This document shows, one piece after another, positions 1 through 11,690 of a stretch of 64,000 bases of DNA. Within the stretch, counting starts at the first letter, position 1; the number at the start of each line of letters is the position of its first letter. The notes under the pieces were generated by a model. The model was given only the letters and a program-made list of their open reading frames with translations, did no database searches and was not told where the DNA came from. The position numbers were made by a program, and so were the translations under genes. The stretch is from Cryptomeria japonica (taxonomy: Eukaryota; Streptophyta; Pinopsida; Cupressales; Cupressaceae), in NCBI RefSeq assembly GCF_030272615.1, contig NC_081410.1:122016640-122080639 (forward strand), given 5' to 3'.

Positions 1-2259
1 TTCAACAAATACTATGAAGAGAATGGTATCAAGAGGCAACTATCTACCCCCTGAACTCCACAGCAGAATGGCCTAGCAAAGAGGATCAACCAGATTGTGG
101 TTGAAGCAGCTAGAACTATGTTGATTCAAAGGAAGGTTGCTCACACCTTTTGGAGAGAAGCGGTGAGCACTGCAGTCTACACAATGAACCAGGTACTCAT
201 CAAAAAGGGTAAGGATAAAACACCTTATGAGTATTAGATCGGCAAGACACCAGTGTTAAGCTACTTTAGAGTGTTCAGTAGCAAATGTTATATCAAGAGG
301 AGTGAACATCAGAGCAATTTTGATGCTAAATGTGATGAGGGAATATTCCTAGGGTATTCCACCAAGAGTAAAGCTCTCAAGTGCTTTAACAATAGAACTC
401 GGAGAATTGTTAAAAACATCAATGTTAGAGTTGATAAAACCTCTGAAAAACGTGAGGAAACCGATAGTGAGCAAGTAAGAGATGAACCGGTACTAACCTT
501 CTGGGAACCGGTTGCAAAACAGCCCAGTACTAGTAAAAGTGTTCCTACACCAGTAGATGTTGATGCTGATGAGGATGAAGAAGAAAAGCAAGAGGAATCT
601 GTCAAGATCATTCCTAGGTATGTTAAGCTGAATCATGATCCAAGGCAAATCATAGGAGATAAGGATGCAGGAATTCTTACAAGAAGAAAGGTCGGAGAAA
701 ATTCTTGTATGATCTCTGAATTTGAGCCTAAATCATTTAAAGAGGCACATAAAGATGAAGACTGGATCAAGGCAATGGAAGAGGAACTTGACCTGATAGA
801 AAAGAATGGTATACGGTATTTGGTACCCAGACCGAAGCATAAAAATGTCATTGGCACCAAATGGGTTTTCAGAAACAAGTTGAATGAAAATGGCACAGTG
901 GTAAGAAATAAAGCCAGACTGGTGTGTAAAGGATATGCCCAAGAAGAAGGAAAAGAATATGGAGAAACCTTTGCTCCTGTAGCCAGATTGGAAGGAGTTC
1001 GCATGCTTCTTGCATATGCAACTTTTAAGAGATTCAAAGTATATCAAATGGATGTAAAATCTACATTCCTAAATTGAGTACTTGAAGAGGAGGTGTATAT
1101 AGAGCAACCAGATGGGTTTGCCCTATCAGAAGACAGTGACATGGTGTGTAGGCTACATAAAGCCTTGTATGGACTAAAGTAGGTACCTAGAGCATGGTAT
1201 GAACGCTTGCACTCCCATCTTGTGAAGATTGGATTTGAAAGAACAAGTGAAGATAACAATATCTACTTGAAATTAGAAGGAGATCAGATTCTAATCTGTG
1301 AAGTATTTGTTGATGACATAATCTTTGGTGGAGATGACGAGATGAGTCATGACTTTGCAGATGAAATGAAGAAGGAATTTGAGATGTCACTCATAGGGGA
1401 GATTAAGTTCTTCATTGGACTACAGATTCAACAAATGAAAGATGGAATCTTTATCACTCAGTCCAAGTATGTCAAAGAGGTATTGAAGACCTTTGGCATG
1501 GAAGACATCAAACCAGTTAGTACACCAATGGTGACCGGTTGTAAATTATCAAAAGAGGATAACTCAGCATTAGTAAATGAGAAGGAATACCGATCAATGA
1601 TTGGTAAGTTACATTATGTGGTACATAGCAGACCGGACATTGCACATGCAATGGGCATTACTACACGGTTCCAAAAAAGCCCAAGAGAATCCCACTTGGT
1701 TGCAGTCAAGTGGATTCTTAGATATCTGAAGGGAACTATTGATTATGGATTGTGGTATCCATACAATAATGATTTCAACCTGAGAGTGTTTACAAATGCT
1801 GATTGGGCCGGTAATGTGGACGATCGAAAGAGAAAAACCGATGGTGCATTCTTTCTCGATGATAGATTGGTCTCATGGATGAGTAAAAAGCAGAGTTGTA
1901 TCTCTCAGTCTATAGCAGAAGCAGAGTATGTTGCAGCTTTTATGAACTGCACCTAGACTATTTAAATGAAGCATGTATTAAATGGCTTTAAAGTTCCTGT
2001 ATATGAACGGGTAAGTATATTTTGTGACAATACAAGTGCGATTAACATCTCCAAGAATCCGGTTTTACATGCTAGAACCAAGCACTTTGAGTTCAAGTAT
2101 CATTTCTTGAGGGAAAAAGTTCAGAACAAGGAGGTTGCATTGGAACATGTTTCCAGTAAGGAGCAGTTAGCAGACATATTCATCAAGCCTCTACCGAAGG
2201 CTACTTTTACCTATTTGAGAGGTGAATTAGGGGTGCTGCCCCTTCAAGAGGTCAACTAA
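1..2259 (+). pseudogene. Ty1/copia pol, 3' part (integrase, RT, RNase H)
   Basis: One reading frame runs from the window edge to 2259 and encodes the C-terminal integrase, reverse transcriptase and RNase H of a copia polyprotein, which would copy the element's RNA into DNA and integrate it. Seen: the integrase motif PQQNG near the left edge; RT entry motif TKWVFRNK near 860; the catalytic pair in FVDDIIFGG near 1305-1335; RNase H motifs SIAEAEY, CDNTSAI and EQLADIFIKPLP. The frame is never shifted but is cut by stops at 49, 235, 1075, 1180, 1954 and 1963. The one at 1180 replaces the usual Gln of YGLKQ. Gag, protease and the integrase core lie outside the window. The PPT and 3' LTR follow directly. 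The family call is secure; the copy is dead. Confidence 0.93.
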
Positions 2260-2390
2260 AGGTGTGTGCTCCACATCAGTTAGGTCTTACATTGATATAT
2301 CTTTTTTTCAAGATTGGTGTGTTGAAGGATGCTACTCCTCAGGGGGAGCAACATAGTAGAACATAGATGTATATGCCTCCACTTTGGCAT

Positions 2391-2504
2391 TGTTGTCAAA
2401 GGGGGAGAAGATGTGAAGCGGAGAAGATATCTGCAGTATTTGGGGAGAATATGTGAAGCGGAGAGATATCTTTGTATATTGCCATCAATGCCAAAGGGGG
2501 AGAT
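2391..2504 (+). promoter_or_regulatory. Polypurine tract with an upstream second copy
   Basis: CCAAAGGGGGAGA at 2491-2504 abuts the LTR start TGTTGG and is the plus-strand primer site. A near copy, CAAAGGGGGAGAAG, lies about 95 bases upstream at 2397-2411, inside a short tandem duplication containing GTGAAGCGGAGA (about 2406-2470). Confidence 0.8.
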
Positions 2505-4015
2505 TGTTGGCATATGTGCAGAGTTTGATGACATGATGATATTGTATGATTGTCATTGATGTCAATATGTTGAAGAGTGAACTGGTATATTGAAGTAAGC
2601 AATTTGCAAAAGAACTGGTATGATGTAGTCAACCGGTATATGTGAAAAAGTGAAGCGGTATGTCTGTCCAAGTGAACCGGTATGTTGGAATGTGAACCGG
2701 TATATAGAATGTTTTGTATCAAGGTTTCATATGGTATGCCTACCGGTTGGTAGTCTTAGCTTCAGGGTTTCCGGTTGAAGTGTTCCAAGCCTATGTGATT
2801 CAATCGATGAATTTGTGTGATGAGTTCGCATTGTAATGAAGAACAGATTGTGTTTCCACGTCAACCCTGTGTGCGTGAAAGATCTTGCATGAAGGATATG
2901 GATCCTATCTACCTCGAAAATGTGCAAAGTCTCTGTAAACGATGGAGAACGCGTGATGGGTTATCGCCTCCAAGAAGCGGTGAAGAATGAACAATGGAGA
3001 ATGTCTTGAGATTTGTTCAAGACTATTGTATTCAATGCAAAGTGTTCAATGGTCAGGATTGAACCGACTGAATTGCTTAACCTAAATGTTTAGGGTTTTA
3101 GGGTTTATGCTACCAACCTATCTGTTTCCTATAAGGTCAATGTTGATTTTCATGTTGAGGTTGTTGGCAAATATTGTGTGTGTATGTAAGTGCAGAGATA
3201 CGTGATTCTTGCCAGACCAGATAAGAGAATAGATACCTGCAGAGTGTGATTACAGAAGGAAGGAACCGAAGCAGATCTGCATTGGCATTGAGTGTTGTTA
3301 CCAGATCACTTTAATACCTATTGATCTCTAACCACTTCAATAGTTGGAAAATCCCTTAATAGGGTAGCTTTAACCAGCTTATTGTAAATCCTTTAACAGG
3401 GTGATGCAAAATCATTGAGTTCTTAAAATCCTCTAACAAGGTAACCTTTAATAGGGTTTAACTCTTAATCAGGTATTTAGCCATCCCTTAACTGGGTGAT
3501 CCCTAGCACGATCAGTTCCTAACAGAACCTATTGTAACAGTCTTTAATCGGACCAGGCTCCTAACAGAGCGGACCTCAAAAGGGTTCAAAGAACAACTTG
3601 TGGGTATTCATCCCCACTGTGATTTTTCCCAGTTGGGTTTCCACGTGAAAAATTATGTGTGTCATGTGTGATGCCTTTTCATGTGATGCTTTGTTATTGT
3701 CTGTCAAGTGGTAAATCATGTTGAACTAGCAGGTTACTATATTTCTGATTGTAGAGTACCAGTGTATGCATATGGGTGAAGTGGAAATAAGATGTTAGAT
3801 TGTGTGGAAAGCTAACTGTTACCAGTTTAGGTCCTTCACCGTCTCACTATGTTTAACATGTAGTAATCTAGTTTAGACCAGTGTTAGTGATTGCTAGTCA
3901 AGTGCATTGTTTACAGTCAAACCGGTTCAGGGAAAGTGATTTTTGCCTGTACTGATTCACCCCCTCCCCTCTCAGTACTGGTTTGGTACTAATTGTTCAT
4001 CATTTATTCATTACA
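2505..4015 (+). repeat. 3' LTR of the copia element
   Basis: This roughly 1.5-kb LTR starts TGTTGGCATATG right after the PPT and ends near 4013-4015. Its homologue is the solo LTR at 60287-61699, with the same start and the same terminal stretch of CCCCCTCTCAGTACTGG followed by TTCATCATT. Between about 3340 and 3590 it carries degenerate short units of the type CCTTAACTGGGTGATC. A block around 3598-3652, containing GTGGGTATTCATCCC and GGGTTTCCACG, is shared with four other LTRs in the window. The exact end is uncertain by a few bases because the final CA appears altered. Confidence 0.85.
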
Positions 4016-4024
4016 ACTCACTCA

Positions 4025-4550
4025 AATCTTGTGTGGTCATCCGATAAGGATCCTCAAAGATAGGCTCAGCTCCTAGCACCAAATCAATCCTAAAATCAAT
4101 ATCTCACCGAGGGGGCATATCTAGAATCTCACTAGGAAAAACATATGTAAACTCCCAAAGAATGGGATGTTGTTGCAATAAATCCTCTAAACTAAATCCC
4201 TCATCCACATCCTTCACTCTAACTACAAATAGCTACCAACCCTTATGCAAACACCTCTTTATCTACATAGAAAGAGATATGCAAAGAGGGATAGGTCATT
4301 GGATACCTACAATCTCCACACTGCTCCCATTATCATCCACACGCTACACTATCTTACCTCTACAATCTATCTATGATTGGTGAGATCCAAGCCAATCCAT
4401 ACTAAGAACCACGTCATAAGATCCCAAATACATAACTCAAAGATCCATAGAGGTGTGACAATCTCCCACAACTAAAGGACAACTAAGCACAAGGGAATCC
4501 ACTGCAACCTTGGACCCCGTAGCTAACTCTACTTGCAACCAAATAATTAA
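4025..4550 (-). pseudogene. Ty3/gypsy protease to RT-start fragment
   Basis: Read on the minus strand, this stretch encodes the end of a gypsy retropepsin and the linker to RT. Visible motifs are LGSYDVVLSMDWL (protease flap and C-terminus, near 4395-4435), FPSEILDMPPR (near 4110-4145), and IDLVLGAEPIFEDPYRM, which is the hallmark start of gypsy RT, near 4035-4090. At least five stops interrupt it. The RT body is missing because the copia 3' LTR (2505-4015) borders it on the left. Upstream gag and the protease active site are absent; at 4550 the sequence turns abruptly AT-rich. Confidence 0.82.
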
Positions 4551-5334
4551 ATACATTAAAATAAACATTATTAAATATAAAACCACACATCAAGAGTCAC
4601 ATAATTAATCTAAACATACTCAAATAAACAAACCATCTCTAACATACTCACAACACCAAGAAGACCAAGCTCACTAACTGAGCTAGTGAATTACGCCAAG
4701 AAGTTGACGACTAACAGTGAACAACTTAGACCTAGAGTATGTGAAGGGAACTCATGTCATCTCCAAACCACATAAGCCATTGGAATTAAAGACACGCTCA
4801 GACCTGTGAATCCAAGTAGAGTCGATGTCTGGTACCTGCAAAATCCTGCAACCACAAAACAACGATACACCATATGCATATATCTCATAATAGATAAGTG
4901 ATAGGGAATCACGATGACACATCCCACTTGCAATGAGTGATGTGACATCATCCCTCTCACAAATAAAATCATACAATAATCAAACACATCTCATAAACAT
5001 CTCATCATATGTAGTCATGAAATAGGGTTAGTGAAATCATAATCATCATTAAAACCATGATAAAGCTAATCTATCAATAATCCATCACATAGTAAGCATA
5101 TGGAATCCATCGAGCACATATATCCATCAAATCACATGATCAATAATGATAGTATCAACATCCATATAGATCATCAAAATAGCATATGTCCAATAGTGTC
5201 TAACATCAATAATAAGTAACTGAAACACGAGTAATCATCATCCAAATCATCAAATATAGTCTAGATAAGTCTATCAAGCATGAAATAAAAGTCATCTCTA
5301 GTCAAAACAAGTCAATTAAAGGGTGGACACTACA
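4551..5334 (-). repeat. Candidate gypsy LTR (minus strand)
   Basis: On the minus strand a purine tract (AAAGTGGGGGAGGG, 5335-5348) is followed by TGTAGTGTCCACCC, a normal 3' LTR start, so the LTR should run leftward from 5334. The left boundary is not resolved; at about 4550 it meets the middle of a protease gene, which is not a normal LTR neighbour. The segment is AT-rich and has many short ATCATCA and CATAA runs. No coding content is seen. Confidence 0.5.
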
Positions 5335-5394
5335 CCCTCCCCCACTTTGCCTAGGGTTACTCATAAAAGCCTGTGAACAAATAAGGGTACAACA

Positions 5395-5515
5395 AACTCT
5401 TCCACGTTGCATCCTCCCATGTAGTTGTAGAATCATCATTTGGATCCCACTAGACCCTTACCTGCTCGATGCCCCGACCTCTAAGGGACATCTCTCTATG
5501 CTGAAGATTGCATTC
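5395..5515 (-). pseudogene. Ty3/gypsy integrase C-terminus / chromodomain fragment
   Basis: Minus-strand translation gives REMSLRGRGIEQVRV, then W, then TTTWEDATWKSLLYPYLF. This matches the usual end of chromoviral integrase, where a basic strand is followed by VxVxW...TWE...YPxLF. One stop replaces a residue before the Trp. The fragment lies just upstream of the PPT at 5335-5348, the correct order for the 3' end of a gypsy pol. It stops abruptly near 5515 where the palindrome-array unit begins. Confidence 0.72.
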
Positions 5516-5548
5516 CCTCCCAGACTCATCTTTTGTTTCACCTTGGAA

Positions 5549-6430
5549 CTTCGGAACCCTGGAGTCTCGAAGCATTCTTTGTGTGGGCCTCAGAGCCTCG
5601 AAGTTTCGAGCTTCCCTTTGTTGTGTCTTGGGATCCCAGAATCCTGAGGTTGTGTTTAGTGAGGTTGTGTGGACATCAAATGGAAGGGTATAAATAATGC
5701 CAAATGATTGATTTTCAATAATTTGTGCACTCCTCCATTGTGAAATTCGAGCTCTCCCTCCACGCGTTCCGCTTCGTCGCTTATTCGTGTTTTTCGTGTT
5801 GCCACCTTTCCAGGTTGGTTCGTTTGTTTCATTTTCTTATCTTTTCATATCTATTAGGTTAGGTTAGATTAAATTTTGAATGTTTTTCAATAAATTGGCC
5901 GATCTAATCTTCTTTTTTGTGAAACCCTAAGTTTCTAAATTTCAGGATTTCAGAACCCCAGAATTCAGAAATGCCTAAGTTCTACCCCATTCAGCATCTC
6001 GGAACCCCAGAGTTACGAAGTGCTCTTTCGATAGAGTTTTACCCACTAGAATCCCCAAAACCGTTTCACCTTTTGAGACTACCTTACCCCATCTCGGAAC
6101 CCCGGAGTTCCGAAGTCTCTTTCAAGAGAAATTTACCTATTTCGGGATCCTAGAACCCCGGAATCCCGAAGTTTGTTTTGAGACTGTCTTACCCTAATTC
6201 GAAACCCCACAACCCCAAAGTTCTAAAACTCATCTTTGGAGTATATTACTTAACCTCAAAACCCCAGAACCCCAAAGTTTCAAAATTTTCATTTTGAGGT
6301 CTTTTTCCAAACCCAGAACCCCAAAGTTTTGAAATTAGTTGTTTTTCCCTTTCCTCAACTTGGGACCCCGAAATTAGCTGTTTTGAAGAGTTTTATGCCT
6401 CGAAACCCCAGAACCCCAAAGTTCTGAAGT
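5549..6430 (+). repeat. Array of short palindromes, period about 50 bp (array B)
   Basis: At least ten imperfect copies of a motif of the type CGGAACCCCGGAGTTCCG recur at about 5551, 5590, 5628, 5949, 5997, 6093, 6141, 6198, 6255, 6309 and 6399. The clearest copies are self-complementary: CGGAAC/GTTCCG at 6095-6112 and TTCGGGAT/ATCCCGAA at 6141-6169. Later copies lose symmetry through C-to-T-like changes (CCCAGAACCCCAAAGTT). The array lies on both sides of a TATA box and immediately upstream of the copy B ORF. Confidence 0.8.
5689..5696 (+). promoter_or_regulatory. TATA box of the copy B unit
   Basis: TATAAATA sits in GGGTATAAATAATGCC, about 800 bases upstream of the first ATG of copy B and inside the palindrome array. 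A pyrimidine-rich stretch ending CCTTTCCAG near 5812 could be a splice acceptor or part of an LTR U5. Position and consensus are the only evidence. Confidence 0.5.
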
Positions 6431-6498
6431 ATGTAATGATTTGATAATATGAATTAATAGCTAATTATTGATCTTTTATTGCAAGATAAAGCATATTG

Positions 6499-9400
6499 AT
6501 GGAACCATCCTCAAGCAAGAAGAGGACTAAGGATGAAGCCAAGCTCGACAAGGAGCTAATAACAATGAAATATTAGTATCAAGGGTAGACTCTCACCTTG
6601 AAGATGGAAGATGAAGTTCACTGGGTGACCAATACTAAGATCGGCCATATGGAGACTAAAGACATCAGAACCCAATTGACACCTGCACCTCATACACTAG
6701 AAGCCCCAAACAGAAGGATCAAGAGATCAGGCTTGGTAGAGGCAACTATCTTTCCTCAAGAAATGCAGTCACCTGAACTTATAATGACTATTGCTAAATA
6801 CTACCAGCCCAACACAAGGTAGTGTGTTGATGCAGATGGGAATTTAATTGTAGACTTGTCCCCTGACATGATAGTAATGACTTTTGGGATACCAGTAAGG
6901 GAAGAGGTTCTAGTGACAACTGAAGAGAAGTCTACCTCTATATTTGTGAAGAATGCTTCTAATTCCAAAAGACACAATAATGAAGCATAGCTAGAAGAGC
7001 AAAGGAAAATTGGTTTAAAGGATACAGATATTCTGAGAGCCGGTTTTTAGGAGCCTCAAAGAGACCTCATCATCATGTTGAGAAGAGCCTTTGGAAAGCC
7101 ATATTGCAGACATTTTCATACATGGATGTTTCATTACATGACCAAAGTTTTGATAGGCAAATAATATTTTGATTGGATGTAGATTATTTCAGACAACATT
7201 CATAGTCAGATGATCACAATCCTTCAAATGAAGAAGTTCTTCATGAATTATTACATTATATGGGTGGTCACTCGTGCTGGTAAATTCCCAGGACTAAAAA
7301 CTGAAGGAAAATTAGGAGAAGAACCTGGACATAAAAGAGTGTGGGAATATTACACTTAATTACCTATCTCCCAGGCTAAGTTACATTTCAAAAGATTAAA
7401 TTATGCATTTATTTATGTTGTAATAATAAAAATAACAAGGGATATAGGATATATACTAAACCCAGAAGCAATGCAAATGATCAAGAAAATGGGGTGTTGG
7501 TTCTTACAAAATCAATGATCAACATATCTACGAGTTAGCAGATTAACAAGAAATCCTTTTCTTTTACCAAGAATTTGTATCAATAGAATAATAATTTTGG
7601 AATATGCTAGGTAATTGGTGGACCTATAGGGCATTGTTGACATTGAAGCATAAGACAGGGATTACTCTGCTAGTATCTCTAGAACATTATACATGTCCTA
7701 ATATATAGGCAGCCAAGGCGGCAAAACAAGAGCTCCAAGATTTGAGCTTAAAAGAATTTAATTACTCAAGGGACCTATATGACCCATATAGTAAGCTAAA
7801 ACAAATGATGTCTATTTCTTACAAGGGTCACAGACCGACTTTAGAGGATTTCTGGGCCAATTTGCAAGATAGCTTTGAGGTAAGAGAGAAGGAAAAATAC
7901 TTCCACTGATCTAAAGGAGGCAATGATACCAATTGACAATCGAGAGCTCAAAAAGAAGTTGGATAATAAAATGAAAGAGTACCAATTCTTGAAGACTGTT
8001 GTGGAACAAGGGATCACCATAGGGTTATAAGCTATCCCACAGGCCTCCATAACTCCCATTGTTCCTACCATAGGTTTTGTTCTAGGAGAGGATGTCTCTC
8101 AAGAGGAAGCTATTGAAACACGACCTCCTCCCCTTTGTTCGACACAAAAGGCTACACCTCCTCTCGTGCCAACTCAAGAACGGGTTACCATTCATAACAT
8201 TGACACAGATTCTGATGAATATGATGAACCCATTGCAACCGTAGCAAAGAGGAGGAAAATTGAAAAGAAATAAAAAGAGCCACAAGAAGAGCCTATTGCA
8301 ACCCAACCGTAGAACCAACTGGAAGCTACATAAGAGCCAACGGTACACGTGCAACCAATGGAAATACATGTATAGGTTATGGGAGATGAGGCATGTGATG
8401 ATGAAAATGATGAACAAGATGAAAGGATGTTCCTTACTCCTCAAGACCAAGAAACATTGCTTCAACAACTAGGAGGAAATGAGAAAGGGCCAGAAACTGA
8501 AATAGAAAGACCATTTGAAGAAGAGGTTTCTGATAAATTGGAAGAGATGGCAAGACAATAGCAACCTGATCAGGATCAAATCCTACAAGCTAGTCTTGCT
8601 CAACAGGTTGCTCAAATCCAACAAAGGCCACCCACTCCTCCAGATCAACATGAGCACCAAGAAGAAGAGCAGAAACATAATGTAGAAGGTCATAGGATCA
8701 CTGCGGACATAACAGTGTAGGGAGGGGAACAAGACGACTCTATGCCACAATGGTTAAATTTTACTTTCAAGGAGAAATCAAAGGTCCCCCTCCCCGATAT
8801 AACTTTGCAGGTGGCAATTACAGAATCTCCAAGGAGGTTAAAAAGAGTGAGGATGATTCGTCATCTCTCAAGAATGAATTTGGGGGATGTAATTGTTAAT
8901 ATAGTGGCACCAGTTCAGGATGCTGAAGGATCAACTCAAGTTACCCCTAGGTACCAAGTTTCAAAGGTTAACTTGGGTAAACAGACCGAGTGGGGGGAGA
9001 TTGATACTTTAGTTGCTACCACTTCCACTATCAAAACAAGGATGGAGAAAGAGTACAAAACTAAGGTAGAGGTTAAGGATCAATTGAGGCAGTATAAGCA
9101 GCTAATCATGGAGATAGCCAAGCTTCTGGATTCTAGAACTAATGATGCTTTACCATCCACTTCATTGCTCTTGCAGGGTGATATCAAAACGTTGTATGAA
9201 ATGAGAAAAGTAGCCACAACAATTAAGAGTTGGGCGAAAGATCAATCAAATAAAGTTAAATTATTCTTGCAAAGTACAATGGAATCTGTTGAAGAAACCC
9301 ATTTTAATGAAAATGCTCTTATTTACTATTCCATAATATGGGAACAACAACTTTTTCAGTTGTCCAAACAACATAAAATTCTAAAGAAAATCGAAAGGTT

Positions 9401-9899
9401 AGGAGAATCATTGATTGTAAAAGAGGATTTATTGGGATGAGAGACTATTGATAAATTGCAATCATGTATAGATATTTTAGATCTAAAGATAGAAGTAATG
9501 AAGCAAAGTCATATTAAGGTTCTCAAGGAACATCCTCCACTCATGGATACACTTGAGCAGTATGAGCAGTTTTTAGTCAAATTGTTAGGAAAACATGGTC
9601 ACAATCTCAAACAAAACAGAGTGTTACACCAAGAGGCTATACTCAACAGCTGGGATTCTTATGTTGTAGACCATTTTGCAGAGACTGTGGAGGTTACTAT
9701 GGACATAATGAATAAATATATGTATGTAGTACTCCAGTGTCAAGGAGTTGAGACACTAATGGATGAGATGGTAAATAAGGTGGAAAGTGTAAAAGAGATA
9801 CTTAGAGTATCAAAATTCAAGATAAGTTACATCGTTGACCCACTTACCACTTCCTTAGACTACTTTATCAACAACTACCAGAATTATAAGAAGAAGTGA
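6499..9899 (+). pseudogene. Long non-pol retroelement ORF, copy B (decayed)
   Basis: A degraded coding region of about 1,130 codons starts at ATG 6499 (MEPSSSKKRTKDEAKL). It has many stops and a few frame changes; the open 3' blocks are 8742-9440 and 9456-9899, in the same frame and separated by one TGA. The N-terminal third aligns by eye with the ORF at 51785-54289. Matching landmarks are LSPDMIVMTFGIPV against LSEEAISEAFHLPEH, RDLIIMLRRAFGKP against RDLITMLNRVTGAP, TWMFHYMTKVL against KWMFYFIQVIV, and CWFLQNQ against AWFIQFPKF. The middle is Glu/Gln/Pro-rich; the C-terminus is predicted helical or coiled coil. There is no protease, RT or integrase. The biochemical function is unknown. It is probably carried by a non-autonomous retroelement. 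Confidence 0.75.
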
Positions 9900-11690
9900 A
9901 TGATGAACAAGTAGTTGTAGAGGCTCTAATGCATGATGGAGCACCGCCACCACCACCACCACTACTAAGCTGTCAATTGTAGTTTTATTTAATACTTGCT
10001 TTTTTAGCATTCTTTTTGCATTATTCGAACTTCTTGTTACTGGAGCATCATTTTGGAAGCGAATCTTGAGTACTAGTTTAGTAGTACCTAACTAGAGTTC
10101 ACAGGCAGCAACTTGCATGTCGATTGCAACTCCCTCCTTTTTGTAGTCCTAGTTTGCAAACATGATGCCTTCCTAGAGTGTAGGGTAAAACTCTCTAAAT
10201 TGTAGAATTTGGGCCATTTTAAGGGTCCGTGAATTGATTATTCAAGGCCATTTAGCTAGATAATTTAGTTTTATGCAATTTATTTCTCATGAACTCTTGA
10301 AGTATTATTATTCATTTTACAAAGATTAATACAAAAGTAGCTTCTTTATTGCCTGATCTACAATACGTGTTTTATGGGTTTATGTTCTTTGTAGTCTGGT
10401 ATCTTCTTTCATTTGATTCAATAACTTGTTATTCCAAGATCTATTGTTTTATGAATCATATTGTGCATGTTAATGGTGTATGAGGATTAAATAGTAGACT
10501 GATTATCTGATCTTGTGATTGCTATTTTCATTTATGTGTGGGTTGTATGACTTTGCATGTTTGTTGGAACATCCCTTTAAATGCTAATTAAATGTTATTG
10601 ATAATACCTTGTTGTGATCCATTGACTTTGTAGTTCATTAAGTTGTTCAGTATTGGTTTATTTGTTATCTCTTGTTACCCTGACCAATCTTTTGAAGTTT
10701 CTTTACAGAGTGGAAATTATAAAATACAAAAAAAAAAAGGATTTTGCTTATTTTGTTTCAACGAGCAAGCCCCTTGACAGGTATAGTTGCATCAGCCACT
10801 AAGAGACTCAACATTGTCATGTCCCGACTATAGAGAACTTTGAGTAATTAGTCTTTCAAGATTGATTACTTTTCAAGAGAGGTGGTTTACATTTCATATT
10901 CTACCTGATTGGTGGTGAGTTTGTTAAAACACTCGTTAACACATCCCTCTAGGTTGAATCTAGATCATTGAACGCTGCCACCTAGGCTTATACTTTGGAA
11001 AATATATAAATACCCCCACTTTTTCATGAAAGGGTCCCTTGAATTTTGGAACTTTGCATACATATTGAGCATAGTTGTGTCCATAATTTCTTGCATTTAG
11101 CATAGTTTTTAATTGATCATAGCATAGCAACCATGTTAAGGTGGAATCATGACTATCCCTCAAGCATTTGCATTTAGATCACAAGATCATGGTACATCAT
11201 ACTCGTTCTTCAGGTTGACATCTTGGAGACATGCTACTACGAGCCAATCAATAGGCCAACAAGGTCCTTGGAGACAAAGGACAATGAAACACCATTGGAT
11301 AGTGCTCTTTCACTTTTCTTATTGATTAATTCCTTAATATAATGTCTCATTGGTGTGTTAGGTGTTTTGCTTGATTGATTCGCATTCCTAGCATACACTA
11401 CTTGGTCTTGAAAAAGCAAGCCAAATCTTGGGAATGGATCTAAATCATCTTCTTTTACTCAGATCTAGGTTGGTGTCTCCGTACGACATCTATAGCTCAC
11501 TGTTTCTATAAAATTACTTCAATAATTCACTATCTTGTCCTAATCTTCAACAATTCAATTTAAGGAGGATAGAGCCCTATCAAAGGAACCTAGAATCTTA
11601 TCAAAATCTTAGTCTTTCAAGACTAGATCTATTAGATTCCTCTCCTCCTCAATGTGTTGGTTAATAAGACCATTTAGTGGTTTTTTTAAT
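9900..11690. other. AT-rich stretch after copy B, no gene seen
   Basis: A short CCA run (about 9943-9965) lies just after the copy B stop and is not coding. A T-rich 3' region follows, with an A-run near 10728-10738. A TATA-like AATATATAAATACCCCC occurs at 11001-11017. I could not find the right end of the copy B unit. Confidence 0.4.

Noticed and set aside
9943..9965. CCA repeat as a Pro-rich tail of copy B
   Set aside because: It lies after the stop at 9899 and is a simple microsatellite.
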